Shown: positions 50,749 through 57,736 of the stretch, piece by piece
How positions within the stretch are numbered: the first letter of the stretch is position 1
How the letters are laid out: every line of letters starts with the position of its first letter
From: Candidatus Schmidhempelia bombi str. Bimp
Lineage (GTDB): Bacteria; Pseudomonadota; Gammaproteobacteria; Enterobacterales; Orbaceae
Length of the DNA stretch: 64,000 nt
Direction: 5' to 3'
NCBI RefSeq assembly: GCF_000471645.3
Contig: NZ_AWGA01000011.1
Span: forward strand, 1-64,000
Program-made: the position numbers and the translations under genes
Notes under the pieces: generated by a model
Seen by the model: only the letters and a program-made list of their open reading frames with translations
What the model was told of the DNA's origin: nothing
Database searches by the model: none

Positions 50749-51744
50749 TTATTTCCAAATAGGTGAAAACAAGAAAGGTTCAATCGTGTCGTTATCACAC
50801 TTAAGAAAAGCGATACGCTTGCCATTTTTTTTCACTAAAATACCTGCATTTGTTGAGTCAGTATTAACTTCATATTGCCATATATCTTTATTAAAAATTA
50901 GCGGAGTAATTAATATTTCACCTTTGTTAATGTCCTTATTTAATTCCAACTCTATTTTATTTCTACTACCATATCGGTATAGCAAATCACTTTTATTAAA
51001 GAAATTATAACAAATAGATAGCTGTTTATTATTTATTTGACAGCCAAAAGCATCCATTTCAATAGTTTTTTCGTTGTATGTACATAAAGAACGATTTTTG
51101 AAAAATAATTTTTGTCTATAATAATTAACTATATCTGGATAGACCAATAGTCTAGATAACCATTTTTTAATTTCATTTTTGGTGATATGTTGTTCAATTT
51201 TATCAAGTAAAATAAATAATAAACTTTCATAATAATTCATCGCATATTCACCAAAAATATATTGTTTATTTGCTACTAATATTTTTTTTATCAATTCATT
51301 GGTTCTATTGTTTTTATCCTCAATATAAGGATCACCAATAATATTTCCCATTTGTTGCTGAAAAGTCACTTTTCCTAATAAAACTAAAGTATCATCAATA
51401 AGAGTTAAATACGTAATGGTCAAAGGCGAATTTCCTGTTGTTGCTTCAATAAAACCAAATACGCCTAATTGAGAATAAAACATTTTTCCACCAAAATAGC
51501 CATTACCACTAACTTTATTTGAATAAGTATAAAATTGGTTATTCATTTTAATATTTAATAATTGATAGCCATCAAAACGCATTAATTCATTTGTTGGATA
51601 TTTACAGTATTCATATTTTAAATCAATGCTACTTCCTGCAAATGTTTCTATTCTTCTTTCTTCATAATCATCCCTAATACATTCAGTGTTATGCGCAAAT
51701 GCACAATTTATAAATAGCGAAAAGTAAATAATTATTTTTTTCAT
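50749..51744 (-). CDS. Exported protein of unknown function
   Basis: I do not recognise this 331-residue protein. A signal peptide is clear (about 1-17, ending CAFA), so it is exported, probably to the periplasm. The mature part has about seven Cys, consistent with disulfides (for example in ECIRDD, EYCKY, SLCTY, FGCQI and LSICYN). It is rich in Asn, Lys, Ile and Tyr. No enzymatic motif or membrane segment is visible. The N-terminal half is beta-rich in appearance and the middle is helical. The ATG has GGAG about 8 bp upstream. It stands alone between muk and pssA. The composition is more A+T-biased than its neighbours, which can point to acquired DNA. Confidence 0.8.
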   Translation of the reverse strand: MKKIIIYFSLFINCAFAHNTECIRDDYEERRIETFAGSSIDLKYEYCKYPTNELMRFDGYQLLNIKMNNQFYTYSNKVSGNGYFGGKMFYSQLGVFGFIEATTGNSPLTITYLTLIDDTLVLLGKVTFQQQMGNIIGDPYIEDKNNRTNELIKKILVANKQYIFGEYAMNYYESLLFILLDKIEQHITKNEIKKWLSRLLVYPDIVNYYRQKLFFKNRSLCTYNEKTIEMDAFGCQINNKQLSICYNFFNKSDLLYRYGSRNKIELELNKDINKGEILITPLIFNKDIWQYEVNTDSTNAGILVKKNGKRIAFLKCDNDTIEPFLFSPIWK

Positions 51745-52103
51745 TTTTATTCTCCATTTTATTTATAATTTCTCATAAATTTAATTCTTACGCTTTTATG
51801 TTTTGATTAGTTAGCAGATAAATAACTAATTAATTAAAATATTGGATGGGTCAGTACCAGATTTTTTATTTAGTTGGTTATAGAATAGGTCTTTAGTGCA
51901 AAGGTTATTGTGTAAAATCAATAAGACAGAATAATGTTAAGCTATTATATTTTGGGTTATTAAACTCATAAAGATAGCTGAACGAGCTTATCAAAATAAG
52001 ATTTAAGCGCAATAAAAAGGGTGTCAATGTTAGTCTTTATGATTAACCGTTAATATCTGTTTTATCCTTTAATAAGAATAAATAATTAAGTTAATATTTT
52101 TAT
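51745..52103. other. Gene-free region between the exported protein gene and pssA
   Basis: About 360 A+T-rich bases without a supported gene. The first 100 bases should hold the promoter of the exported protein gene on the minus strand. Nothing else is recognised. Confidence 0.4.
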
Positions 52104-52145
52104 TTAAATAGAATCAATGACTTAATTGTCATTGATTCTATTTAA
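52104..52145 (-). terminator. Terminator of pssA
   Basis: A perfect 18 bp stem (52104-52121 against 52128-52145) with a 6-base loop directly follows the pssA stop. On the minus strand it runs into a T-rich stretch. It is one of the longest stems in the window. Confidence 0.8.
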
Positions 52146-52146
52146 G

Positions 52147-53502
52147 TTAAAGAAGATTTTTAATAATTTTATCTATTTTAATACGTCTCAAATGCTTGAT
52201 TAATTTATGTACTGGTTTTGGATAGAATTGACTTGCCTGTATTTGTTGATAATGTGTGATGACAAAAGTATGTTCGCGAATGGTAGATAATTCTTGTGTG
52301 AATTTTCCAGTCAGTTCATATTTCGGATCATGAATTAAAATGGCACTTTCTAAATCTAAATTCCAAGCGCGAGGATTAAGATTATTACCTGTAATCATTA
52401 TCCAATCATTATCAACCCAAATACCTTTCAGATGGTAAGAGTTATTAGCATGTTTCCATAATCTAACGGTCAATAGTCCCTTATCTACATAGGTTTGTAA
52501 ACGGGTAATAAATTTACGTAAATTAATTTCATAAAGATAAGGCAATCCGCCAATAAAGTTAAATGGTTCATCTTCTGGAATAAAGAAATCATTTGCGGTT
52601 TTATCACCAACAATAATTTCGACCTGTTTTCCTTTTTTTAGCAGACGAATAATATCTTTTATTAAAATATTGGGTAAATTAAAATAAGGTGTACATAGTA
52701 CCACTTTGTTTTGTGTACTGTTAATCAAATGGTGAATAGTTTGATTAAGCAGATTACGTTTTCCTAAACCAATGATAGGCGTAACAGCAAGTTCATTATT
52801 TGTGGCAGAAGGTGCAAATTGATAAGTCGTTTGTGATAACTGCTGTCTAAGTAATTTTATATCGGGTTTTATTGCTTTTCGTGATGGTTGCTGTGGCTGA
52901 TTTAAATTTTGAGTGGCATGGGAAGCGATAAGTTGCTCTTCTACCAGATTGACCATACTATCAGCAAGAGTAGCATTTTTGATGATATGGTAACGATCAT
53001 AACGGTACTTATCTAATTGATGTAAATAGACATTGTTAATACTAGCCCCAGTATAAATGACACTATCATCAATAATACTACCTTTAAGGTGTAAAACACC
53101 TAACACTTCGCGTCGGTTAATAGGCACGCCATATATACCGATATCCAGATCGGGATATTGAGATTTCATATCAACATAAAAATTAGCATTAGTTTGAGCT
53201 TTACCCTCACCGATTCGACCTCGTTGTGCCCTATGCCAATCCACAATTACATTAACTTTAAGTGCAGGATTCGCTTTTTTAGCTTGATATAATGCCTTTA
53301 ATATTTCTTGTCCAGCCTCATCACGCTCTAGATACAGACCGATTAAATAAATACGGTTTTTAGCTTGTCGAATCATATCTAGTAAGGTGGTACGGTATGC
53401 TTCTGCTGATAATAAGATTTGATAATCGTTAGCATGCAAAGCAATTTTAGGTAATTCATTAATAGGTTTGTAATGATCGAGTTTTAAAAACGGTATATGC
53501 AT
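52147..53502 (-). CDS. pssA: CDP-diacylglycerol-serine O-phosphatidyltransferase
   Basis: The phospholipase D family enzyme makes phosphatidylserine, the precursor of phosphatidylethanolamine. It has 451 residues, the same as E. coli PssA. Both HKD motifs are visible: His138, Lys140, Asp145 (VLHLKGSIID) and His357, Lys359, Asp364 (SYHLKGIWVD). The segments DWHRAQRGRIG, VGDKTANDFFIPEDEP and ITGNNLNPRAWNLDLE match. The C-terminal end is basic, as expected for a peripheral membrane enzyme. It is a single-gene unit with a strong terminator. Confidence 0.95.
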   Translation of the reverse strand: MHIPFLKLDHYKPINELPKIALHANDYQILLSAEAYRTTLLDMIRQAKNRIYLIGLYLERDEAGQEILKALYQAKKANPALKVNVIVDWHRAQRGRIGEGKAQTNANFYVDMKSQYPDLDIGIYGVPINRREVLGVLHLKGSIIDDSVIYTGASINNVYLHQLDKYRYDRYHIIKNATLADSMVNLVEEQLIASHATQNLNQPQQPSRKAIKPDIKLLRQQLSQTTYQFAPSATNNELAVTPIIGLGKRNLLNQTIHHLINSTQNKVVLCTPYFNLPNILIKDIIRLLKKGKQVEIIVGDKTANDFFIPEDEPFNFIGGLPYLYEINLRKFITRLQTYVDKGLLTVRLWKHANNSYHLKGIWVDNDWIMITGNNLNPRAWNLDLESAILIHDPKYELTGKFTQELSTIREHTFVITHYQQIQASQFYPKPVHKLIKHLRRIKIDKIIKNLL

Positions 53503-53641
53503 AAAATAATTAATGCTTGTTGTTAAATATGTTTATAGAATAACATATTTTATAGGTAAGAGTAATCTATTAACCTAAATCTAGACGAGTAATAACAGCA
53601 TTATAAGCATGGCTTTATGTCAGATATAGAGTGTGAATTTT

Positions 53642-53665
53642 TTGTTATGATACATATCATGACAA
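53642..53665. promoter_or_regulatory. Inverted repeat upstream of the acetyltransferase, FNR-like core
   Basis: Arms of 11 bp with one mismatch (53642-53652 and 53655-53665) flank a 2-base centre, about 90 bases before the acetyltransferase start. The middle has the TGAT-N4-ATCA form of FNR sites. It may be an operator. The assignment to FNR is weak. Confidence 0.4.
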
Positions 53666-53755
53666 ATGATACAAGAAAATAGCATTAATAATGATGAACT
53701 AGTCAATTTTTTGCTAAATGATGGAATACGATAAAGAGTGCAAAGAGGAAATAAC

Positions 53756-54193
53756 ATGGAAATTAAATCTGCTATCGGGCAACAATCTCCGTTAATTGAT
53801 GACGCTTTAAATTTACGTCAGCACGTTTTTATTAATGAACAGGGTTTTGACCCTTTGATTGAAGTTGATGAATATGATGATGTGGCTTTGCATATCGTCG
53901 CTTATATTGATAACCAGCCGGTAGGCGTTGCGCGGTTAATTTTTCAAGAGAATAATAAAGCAAAAATAGGGCGGGTTGCCGTGTTAAAGGCCTATCGTGC
54001 CTTAGGGGTTGGTAAACAGTTAATGGAGTATTTAATTAACTACGCTCAAAATCACCATTTATCTGAGCTATGTTTATCTTCACAACTGCATGCTAAGCAT
54101 TTTTATGCAAAGTTGGGTTTTCAAGCTCAAGGTGACGTTTATTTAGAAGAAGAGGCTGAACATATATGGATGGTGTTACCTATTTCTTCATAG
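53756..54193 (+). CDS. GNAT family N-acetyltransferase
   Basis: A 145-residue single GNAT domain. The acetyl-CoA loop motif is visible as RVAVLKAYRALGVGKQLM (about 81-98, R/QxxGxG/A type). The N-terminal LRQHVFINEQGFDP segment and the end FYAKLGFQAQGDVYLEEEAEHIWM match the YjcF/ElaA-like group of GNATs. The substrate is unknown. The open frame reaches back to 53738. The ATG at 53756 has GAGGAA 6 bp before it and is the better start. It stops 16 bp before the truncated repressor of the integrative element. Confidence 0.85.
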   Translation: MEIKSAIGQQSPLIDDALNLRQHVFINEQGFDPLIEVDEYDDVALHIVAYIDNQPVGVARLIFQENNKAKIGRVAVLKAYRALGVGKQLMEYLINYAQNHHLSELCLSSQLHAKHFYAKLGFQAQGDVYLEEEAEHIWMVLPISS

Positions 54194-54208
54194 TTATAAG
54201 TACATCTA

Positions 54209-54475
54209 TTGGATATATCTTCCGCAAGTCTTGTTCAACGGTATAAAAGAGATCAGTTTCCATCAGATATTGTTGTGCGTTGTATGGCTGAGACAGGGGC
54301 TACATTAGAATGGCTAGCTAATGGTGACGGTGAATTTTTACCAAGTGAGCCAAAGCAAAAAGAAACTGTTCTAACTGATGAAATAATAGAAAAGTTGGAG
54401 AGACTGGGGAGCCTAAAAGAAAAGGGCTTAATAACCGATCAAGAGTTTAATGAATTAAAAGCAAAGCTGATTTAA
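54209..54475 (+). pseudogene. Truncated phage CI-like repressor fused to a SHOCT domain
   Basis: The open frame starts without a proper start codon (TTG at 54209, no ribosome binding site; a TAA lies in frame at 54197). The first part, LDISSASLVQRYKRDQFPSDIVVRCMAETGATLEWLANGDG, matches the end of the helix-turn-helix domain of CI-type phage repressors. The N-terminal 25 or so residues are missing. After a short linker comes a SHOCT domain (EKLERLGSLKEKGLITDQEFNELKAKLI), a short oligomerisation tail. The break directly after the acetyltransferase gene looks like a deletion or excision junction. It is probably not translated as a working repressor. Confidence 0.7.
54368..54475 (+). repeat. SHOCT-coding repeat, copy 1
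   Basis: About 108 bases coding the linker end and SHOCT tail of the repressor fragment. Copies 2 and 3 share long identical runs with it, for example AAAAGAAAAGGGCTTAATAA. Confidence 0.8.
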
Positions 54476-54503
54476 GAAAAATTAAAGAATAAGAGATAAA
54501 AAT

Positions 54504-54720
54504 ATGAAAAAATTATATAAAATAGTTCTATCGCTTATAATCTGCTTGTTATTTTCTTCAATGAGTTATGCCAGTCAAAACTGTTGATAAAAGGACGTGT
54601 GAAAATAGTGATTTTGTATCATTATTCCAAGATAACGATCTTCAGTTTGTTTATCGGTATACATTTAATGATAAGAAAAAGATGTATGTATCTTTTTACA
54701 TTGACGATGTTTGTAATTAA
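54504..54720 (+). pseudogene. Decayed copy of the small exported protein gene at 54881-55300
   Basis: An ATG at 54504 opens a signal peptide (MKKLYKIVLSLIICLLFSSM then SYA) that runs into TGA at 54585. In another frame, 54583-54720, the sequence reads a C-terminal end of type DNDLQFVYRYTFNDKK followed by YIDDVC. This closely resembles the last 40 residues of the intact gene at 54881-55300 (ENDLRFLYRYQFSDKK and SIDDMC). The middle of the gene is missing and the frames do not join, so it is a deleted, frameshifted paralogue. Confidence 0.75.
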
Positions 54721-54745
54721 AAATCCAAAATCAAAAAAGAAAAGG

Positions 54746-54850
54746 ATTCTATCTGATGAATGAATAGAAAAGTTGGAGCGACTGGAAATCTTAAAAGAAA
54801 AGGGCTTAATAACCGATCGAGAGTTTAATGAATTAAAGGCGAAGTTGATT
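54746..54850 (+). repeat. SHOCT-coding repeat, copy 2
   Basis: It aligns along its full length with copy 1 (both code EKLER-x5-LKEKGLITD-x-EFNELKAKLI), but has an in-frame TGA at 54761-54763 where copy 1 has ATA. It lies directly before the intact exported-protein gene at 54881. Confidence 0.8.
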
Positions 54851-54880
54851 TATTCACTAATAATTAAAGGAAACAACATC

Positions 54881-55300
54881 ATGAAAAAAACATTTAAACA
54901 AGTTTTATTGGTAGTAAGTTGTATGGTGATCCCATTTGGTAGTTATGCTAATACTAATCAAGATTTAGCAGCCAAAAATCTTGCCGAAGGTGCAAAAAGA
55001 AACCTATTAAGTATTTACGGAAAATTCCCAATAAAATTAGATAACGTATCACAACTTACCGATATAACATCAAGTAAACAAAATATCATTTATGACTACA
55101 ATGTTACAATGGAAAGTGGTTTATTAACTTCTGAAATTCTTGCTGAGGCACTAAAAGAGAGTCAAAAAGATAGCGTTTGCTCAGTCCCTGTTTTTGTTCA
55201 AACATTTAAAGAAAATGATTTACGATTCTTATACCGTTATCAATTTTCAGATAAAAAGATCATTCCTGTTACTTTATCTATTGATGATATGTGTGATTAA
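54881..55300 (+). CDS. Small exported protein of unknown function
   Basis: The product has 139 residues with a signal peptide (about 1-23, ending GSYA). I do not recognise the family. The mature protein includes the segments NLAEGAKRNLLSIYGKFPIKLD and VCSVPVFVQTFKENDLRFLYRYQF. Two Cys (about 113 and 138) may form a disulfide. AAAGGA lies about 10 bp before the ATG. The open frame extends upstream through SHOCT copy 2 without a stop after 54764, but that stretch starts at a frame break. The start at 54881 with signal peptide is preferred. A decayed paralogue lies upstream. Its place within the integrative element suggests phage-borne cargo. Confidence 0.7.
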   Translation: MKKTFKQVLLVVSCMVIPFGSYANTNQDLAAKNLAEGAKRNLLSIYGKFPIKLDNVSQLTDITSSKQNIIYDYNVTMESGLLTSEILAEALKESQKDSVCSVPVFVQTFKENDLRFLYRYQFSDKKIIPVTLSIDDMCD

Positions 55301-55378
55301 AATAATTTTAAGAAGATTATTTTGATTAAAAGTTAAATATTGAATGTTATAAATTATAAATAATTAAGTGGGGTAAGG

Positions 55379-55897
55379 ATGGAAGGAAAATTAATATTTG
55401 CATATATCAGCGCAAATAAAGAATTTTTAATTCATGTTGTCCATTATATTCGGCAAGATGATAAATATATTCAAGGCATAAATATAATAGATGGTAAAAG
55501 TGGGCAATTTAGAACGTATCGTAAGGATCGAATAATTGCTAAATTTAATACCGAAAGTGAAGCCAAATTATATTCACTTGCCGATAATCTAGATCATGCT
55601 ATTAATGTTTGGGCAACAACTAATCCACGCTTACAAAGTTCATCAACCTCTTTTAATATATTTGATATTCACTTCACAGGCTTTAGACAAGCTGATAAAG
55701 AACGTTTAATCAAATTGGCAGAAGAAAAAGAATTAACTGTCCGCCAAAGCGTAACCTTAAACCTGCAATTACTCTGTGTTGGTTATAACGCAAGCATCAA
55801 AAAAATTGAAAAATCCCAAAAAATGGGAATCAACATCATGAATGAAAGCGACTTCTTAAACTTTTTAGAAACAGGTGAGATATTGTTAGGGGAGTGA
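55379..55897 (+). CDS. WYL-like plus BRCT-like domain protein of the integrative element
   Basis: The 172-residue product appears to join two small domains. Residues about 1-60 (FAYISANKEFLIHVVHYI, GINIIDGKSGQFRTYRKDRI) resemble a WYL domain, a ligand-sensing fold. Residues about 93-170 (IFDIHFTGFRQADKERLIKL, QLLCVGYNASIKKIEKSQKM, ESDFLNFLETGEI) resemble a BRCT domain, with the typical FTGF start, LVxG-like middle and SExxFLxxLExG end. Related WYL-BRCT proteins, as I recall, occur near the integrase and repressor in P2/HP1-like prophages. That context fits here. The start ATG follows GGGGTAAGG. The assignments are from pattern memory. Confidence 0.65.
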   Translation: MEGKLIFAYISANKEFLIHVVHYIRQDDKYIQGINIIDGKSGQFRTYRKDRIIAKFNTESEAKLYSLADNLDHAINVWATTNPRLQSSSTSFNIFDIHFTGFRQADKERLIKLAEEKELTVRQSVTLNLQLLCVGYNASIKKIEKSQKMGINIMNESDFLNFLETGEILLGE

Positions 55898-55944
55898 TTA
55901 AAGAAGTTTTGTCTAATAATCGGTGGAAAATTTAAATAACAGGC

Positions 55945-56011
55945 AAACTTAAAAGAAAAGGGTGCCATAACTGATCAAGTGTTTAATGTATTAAAGGCTA
56001 AATTGATTTGA
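55945..56011 (+). repeat. SHOCT-coding repeat, copy 3 (degenerate)
   Basis: About 67 bases align with copies 1 and 2 (CTTAAAAGAAAAGGG, then ATAACTGATCAAGTGTTTAATG, ending AAATTGATTTGA at the same frame position). It holds several substitutions that alter the SHOCT residues, and no start codon. It lies 25 bases before the nucleotidyltransferase gene. Confidence 0.7.
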
Positions 56012-56036
56012 GAAACAAGAATGGGAAATAAATTGA

Positions 56037-56639
56037 ATGAAGGTTTATTCTGATTGTTTGAAAAATGATATAGATAAATTATCACCTCAAGAAATAGCTG
56101 AAAAAATTTATCTTATTTATAATTCTTATGTTTTTAGGGGGAAAGAAGATCTGCAATATGCCATTTATAAACTTATAAGTGATAAATTCAATATTCCCAT
56201 AACCTCAATTCAGTTATGCGGTTCAGGTAAGACAGGCTATAGTTACTATAAGTCAGAACCATTTGACCCAATAGAGTCTGATCTGGATATAGCTATAATT
56301 AGTTCGAGTTTGTTTAATTTTTATCTGGAAAAATCTTTACTAGACTCAGAAGGACTACAAAATACTTATTTTAAAAAACGTAATAATAAAAAGTCATACA
56401 TGTCTTATTTATCTAAGGGGTGGCTACGACCTGATTTTATGCCAGATATACCTTTGAAGACAGATTGGTTTACTTTTTTTGGCTCTATGTCGAATAATTA
56501 TACCATGCACTTTGCAAAAATAAATGCAGGTATTTTTTTATCTGAAATGATGTTTAATTATCAACAGAAATCAATTGTTGATTTTTATAGAAAAACGAAA
56601 CAGTTTACTTTGGATGCAGATTTAGCAATAAATAATTAG
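56037..56639 (+). CDS. Polymerase-beta-type nucleotidyltransferase, first gene of a two-gene module
   Basis: A 200-residue protein with a nucleotidyltransferase fold signature: the GS element is CGSGKTGYSY (Gly62, Ser63), and after an insert of about 11 residues comes the acidic pair SDLDIAII (Asp82 and Asp84). Further conserved-looking segments are WLRPDFMPD (129-137) and KINAGIFLSEMMF (161-173). No other domain is present, so its target is unknown. Such enzymes may transfer a nucleotide to RNA or protein or make a nucleotide signal. The next gene starts 14 bp after its stop. A G+C-poor composition and the surrounding phage genes point to transferred DNA. The ribosome binding site is weak. 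Confidence 0.75.
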   Translation: MKVYSDCLKNDIDKLSPQEIAEKIYLIYNSYVFRGKEDLQYAIYKLISDKFNIPITSIQLCGSGKTGYSYYKSEPFDPIESDLDIAIISSSLFNFYLEKSLLDSEGLQNTYFKKRNNKKSYMSYLSKGWLRPDFMPDIPLKTDWFTFFGSMSNNYTMHFAKINAGIFLSEMMFNYQQKSIVDFYRKTKQFTLDADLAINN

Positions 56640-56653
56640 TGAATGAGGAAAAT

Positions 56654-57733
56654 ATGAATAGCCTTCAATATAAAGTTAGATCAGTTAGCCTGTTAAATTA
56701 CATAAATGAAGTTATGGCGGATAGATATATTTTAGATGCATATTTTCAAAGAAATTTAGTTTGGCGAGATGTGCATAATAGAGATTTTATTGAAACAATT
56801 CTTTTAGGGTTTCCATTTCCCCAAATTTTCATATCTAAAGGGAAAATTGATGTTGAAAAAATGGCAACAATATCATGCATTGTAGATGGACAGCAAAGAA
56901 CAAATGCCATTTTAAAATTCATTAGAAATGAATTCGCTGTGAAAAATAAATATTTTAATGAATTATCTCCGGACGAAAAAAATGATTTTTTTAAATATGA
57001 AATAGCATTGATAGAGTTAGACCTGGAAAATGATGATCCTAAAGTTAAGGACATTTTTCAACGGATTAATAGAACATCGAATTCATTAACAACTATAGAA
57101 AAATTAGCTTCAGAATATTCTACATCAGAGTTTCTATTAGTTGCCAGATTATTATGTAGTTCAATAGATATAAATAGAAAGTTGATTGACGATGAAGGAG
57201 GGGAATATTCTGATTTTAAAGAGGATCCGAATATACCTGAATCTTTTTATACTTGGGCAAATACAAAAAAAGTAAAAGCGTTTCAACGATTGATTAACAA
57301 TAAAAAGATATATACAGCTATGGACATACAAAGAAAAGTTCATTTGATGCATGTGCTTAATTTAATGTCTACTTATCTATATTCATTTTTTAATCGTAAT
57401 GAAAGAAGTTTTCTAGCATTAGAGGAGCTTAATGTTAACTTTGATAAAAAAGATGAACTTGTTAATAAATTTGAGGAAACAGCAAATATTATATTAAAAA
57501 TAAAACTCGATAATTTTTGGTTTAGAAAAGCAAATATTTTTTCATTGATAATAGCATTAGCAACTACTAATCTTAACGGTATAGTTGTTGAAAAATTGGA
57601 AGAAAATTTAAATAATTTTGCTTTGAAGCCTAATGATGAATATAAATTGGCAGCAACTGAGGCTGTTAATAACAAAAAAGAAAGGTTGCTTAGGCATAAT
57701 GAAATTATAAGATTGATCAATAATTCTAGGTAA
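56654..57733 (+). CDS. DUF262 (DGQQR-type, GmrSD-N-like) protein, second gene of the module
   Basis: The protein has 359 residues from the ATG at 56654, which has GAGG about 6 bp upstream; a GTG at 56639 overlapping the previous stop is the alternative. The N-terminal region carries the DUF262 pattern YFQRNLVWRD, then FIETILLGFPFPQIFI, then VDGQQRT (about 84-90). The DGQQR motif is the ParB/Srx-like NTPase site seen in GmrS, SspE and related proteins. The usual DUF1524 HNH nuclease half is absent: the C-terminal 200 residues are helical with no visible H-N-H. It ends 3 bp before the integrase. It probably works with the nucleotidyltransferase. A defence role is inference. Confidence 0.8.
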   Translation: MNSLQYKVRSVSLLNYINEVMADRYILDAYFQRNLVWRDVHNRDFIETILLGFPFPQIFISKGKIDVEKMATISCIVDGQQRTNAILKFIRNEFAVKNKYFNELSPDEKNDFFKYEIALIELDLENDDPKVKDIFQRINRTSNSLTTIEKLASEYSTSEFLLVARLLCSSIDINRKLIDDEGGEYSDFKEDPNIPESFYTWANTKKVKAFQRLINNKKIYTAMDIQRKVHLMHVLNLMSTYLYSFFNRNERSFLALEELNVNFDKKDELVNKFEETANIILKIKLDNFWFRKANIFSLIIALATTNLNGIVVEKLEENLNNFALKPNDEYKLAATEAVNNKKERLLRHNEIIRLINNSR

Positions 57734-57736
57734 ATT

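Noticed and set aside
54194-54210. att direct repeat between the left junction and the 58.9 kb region
   Set aside because: Only TTATAAGT (8 bases) is shared, which is expected by chance in DNA this A+T-rich.
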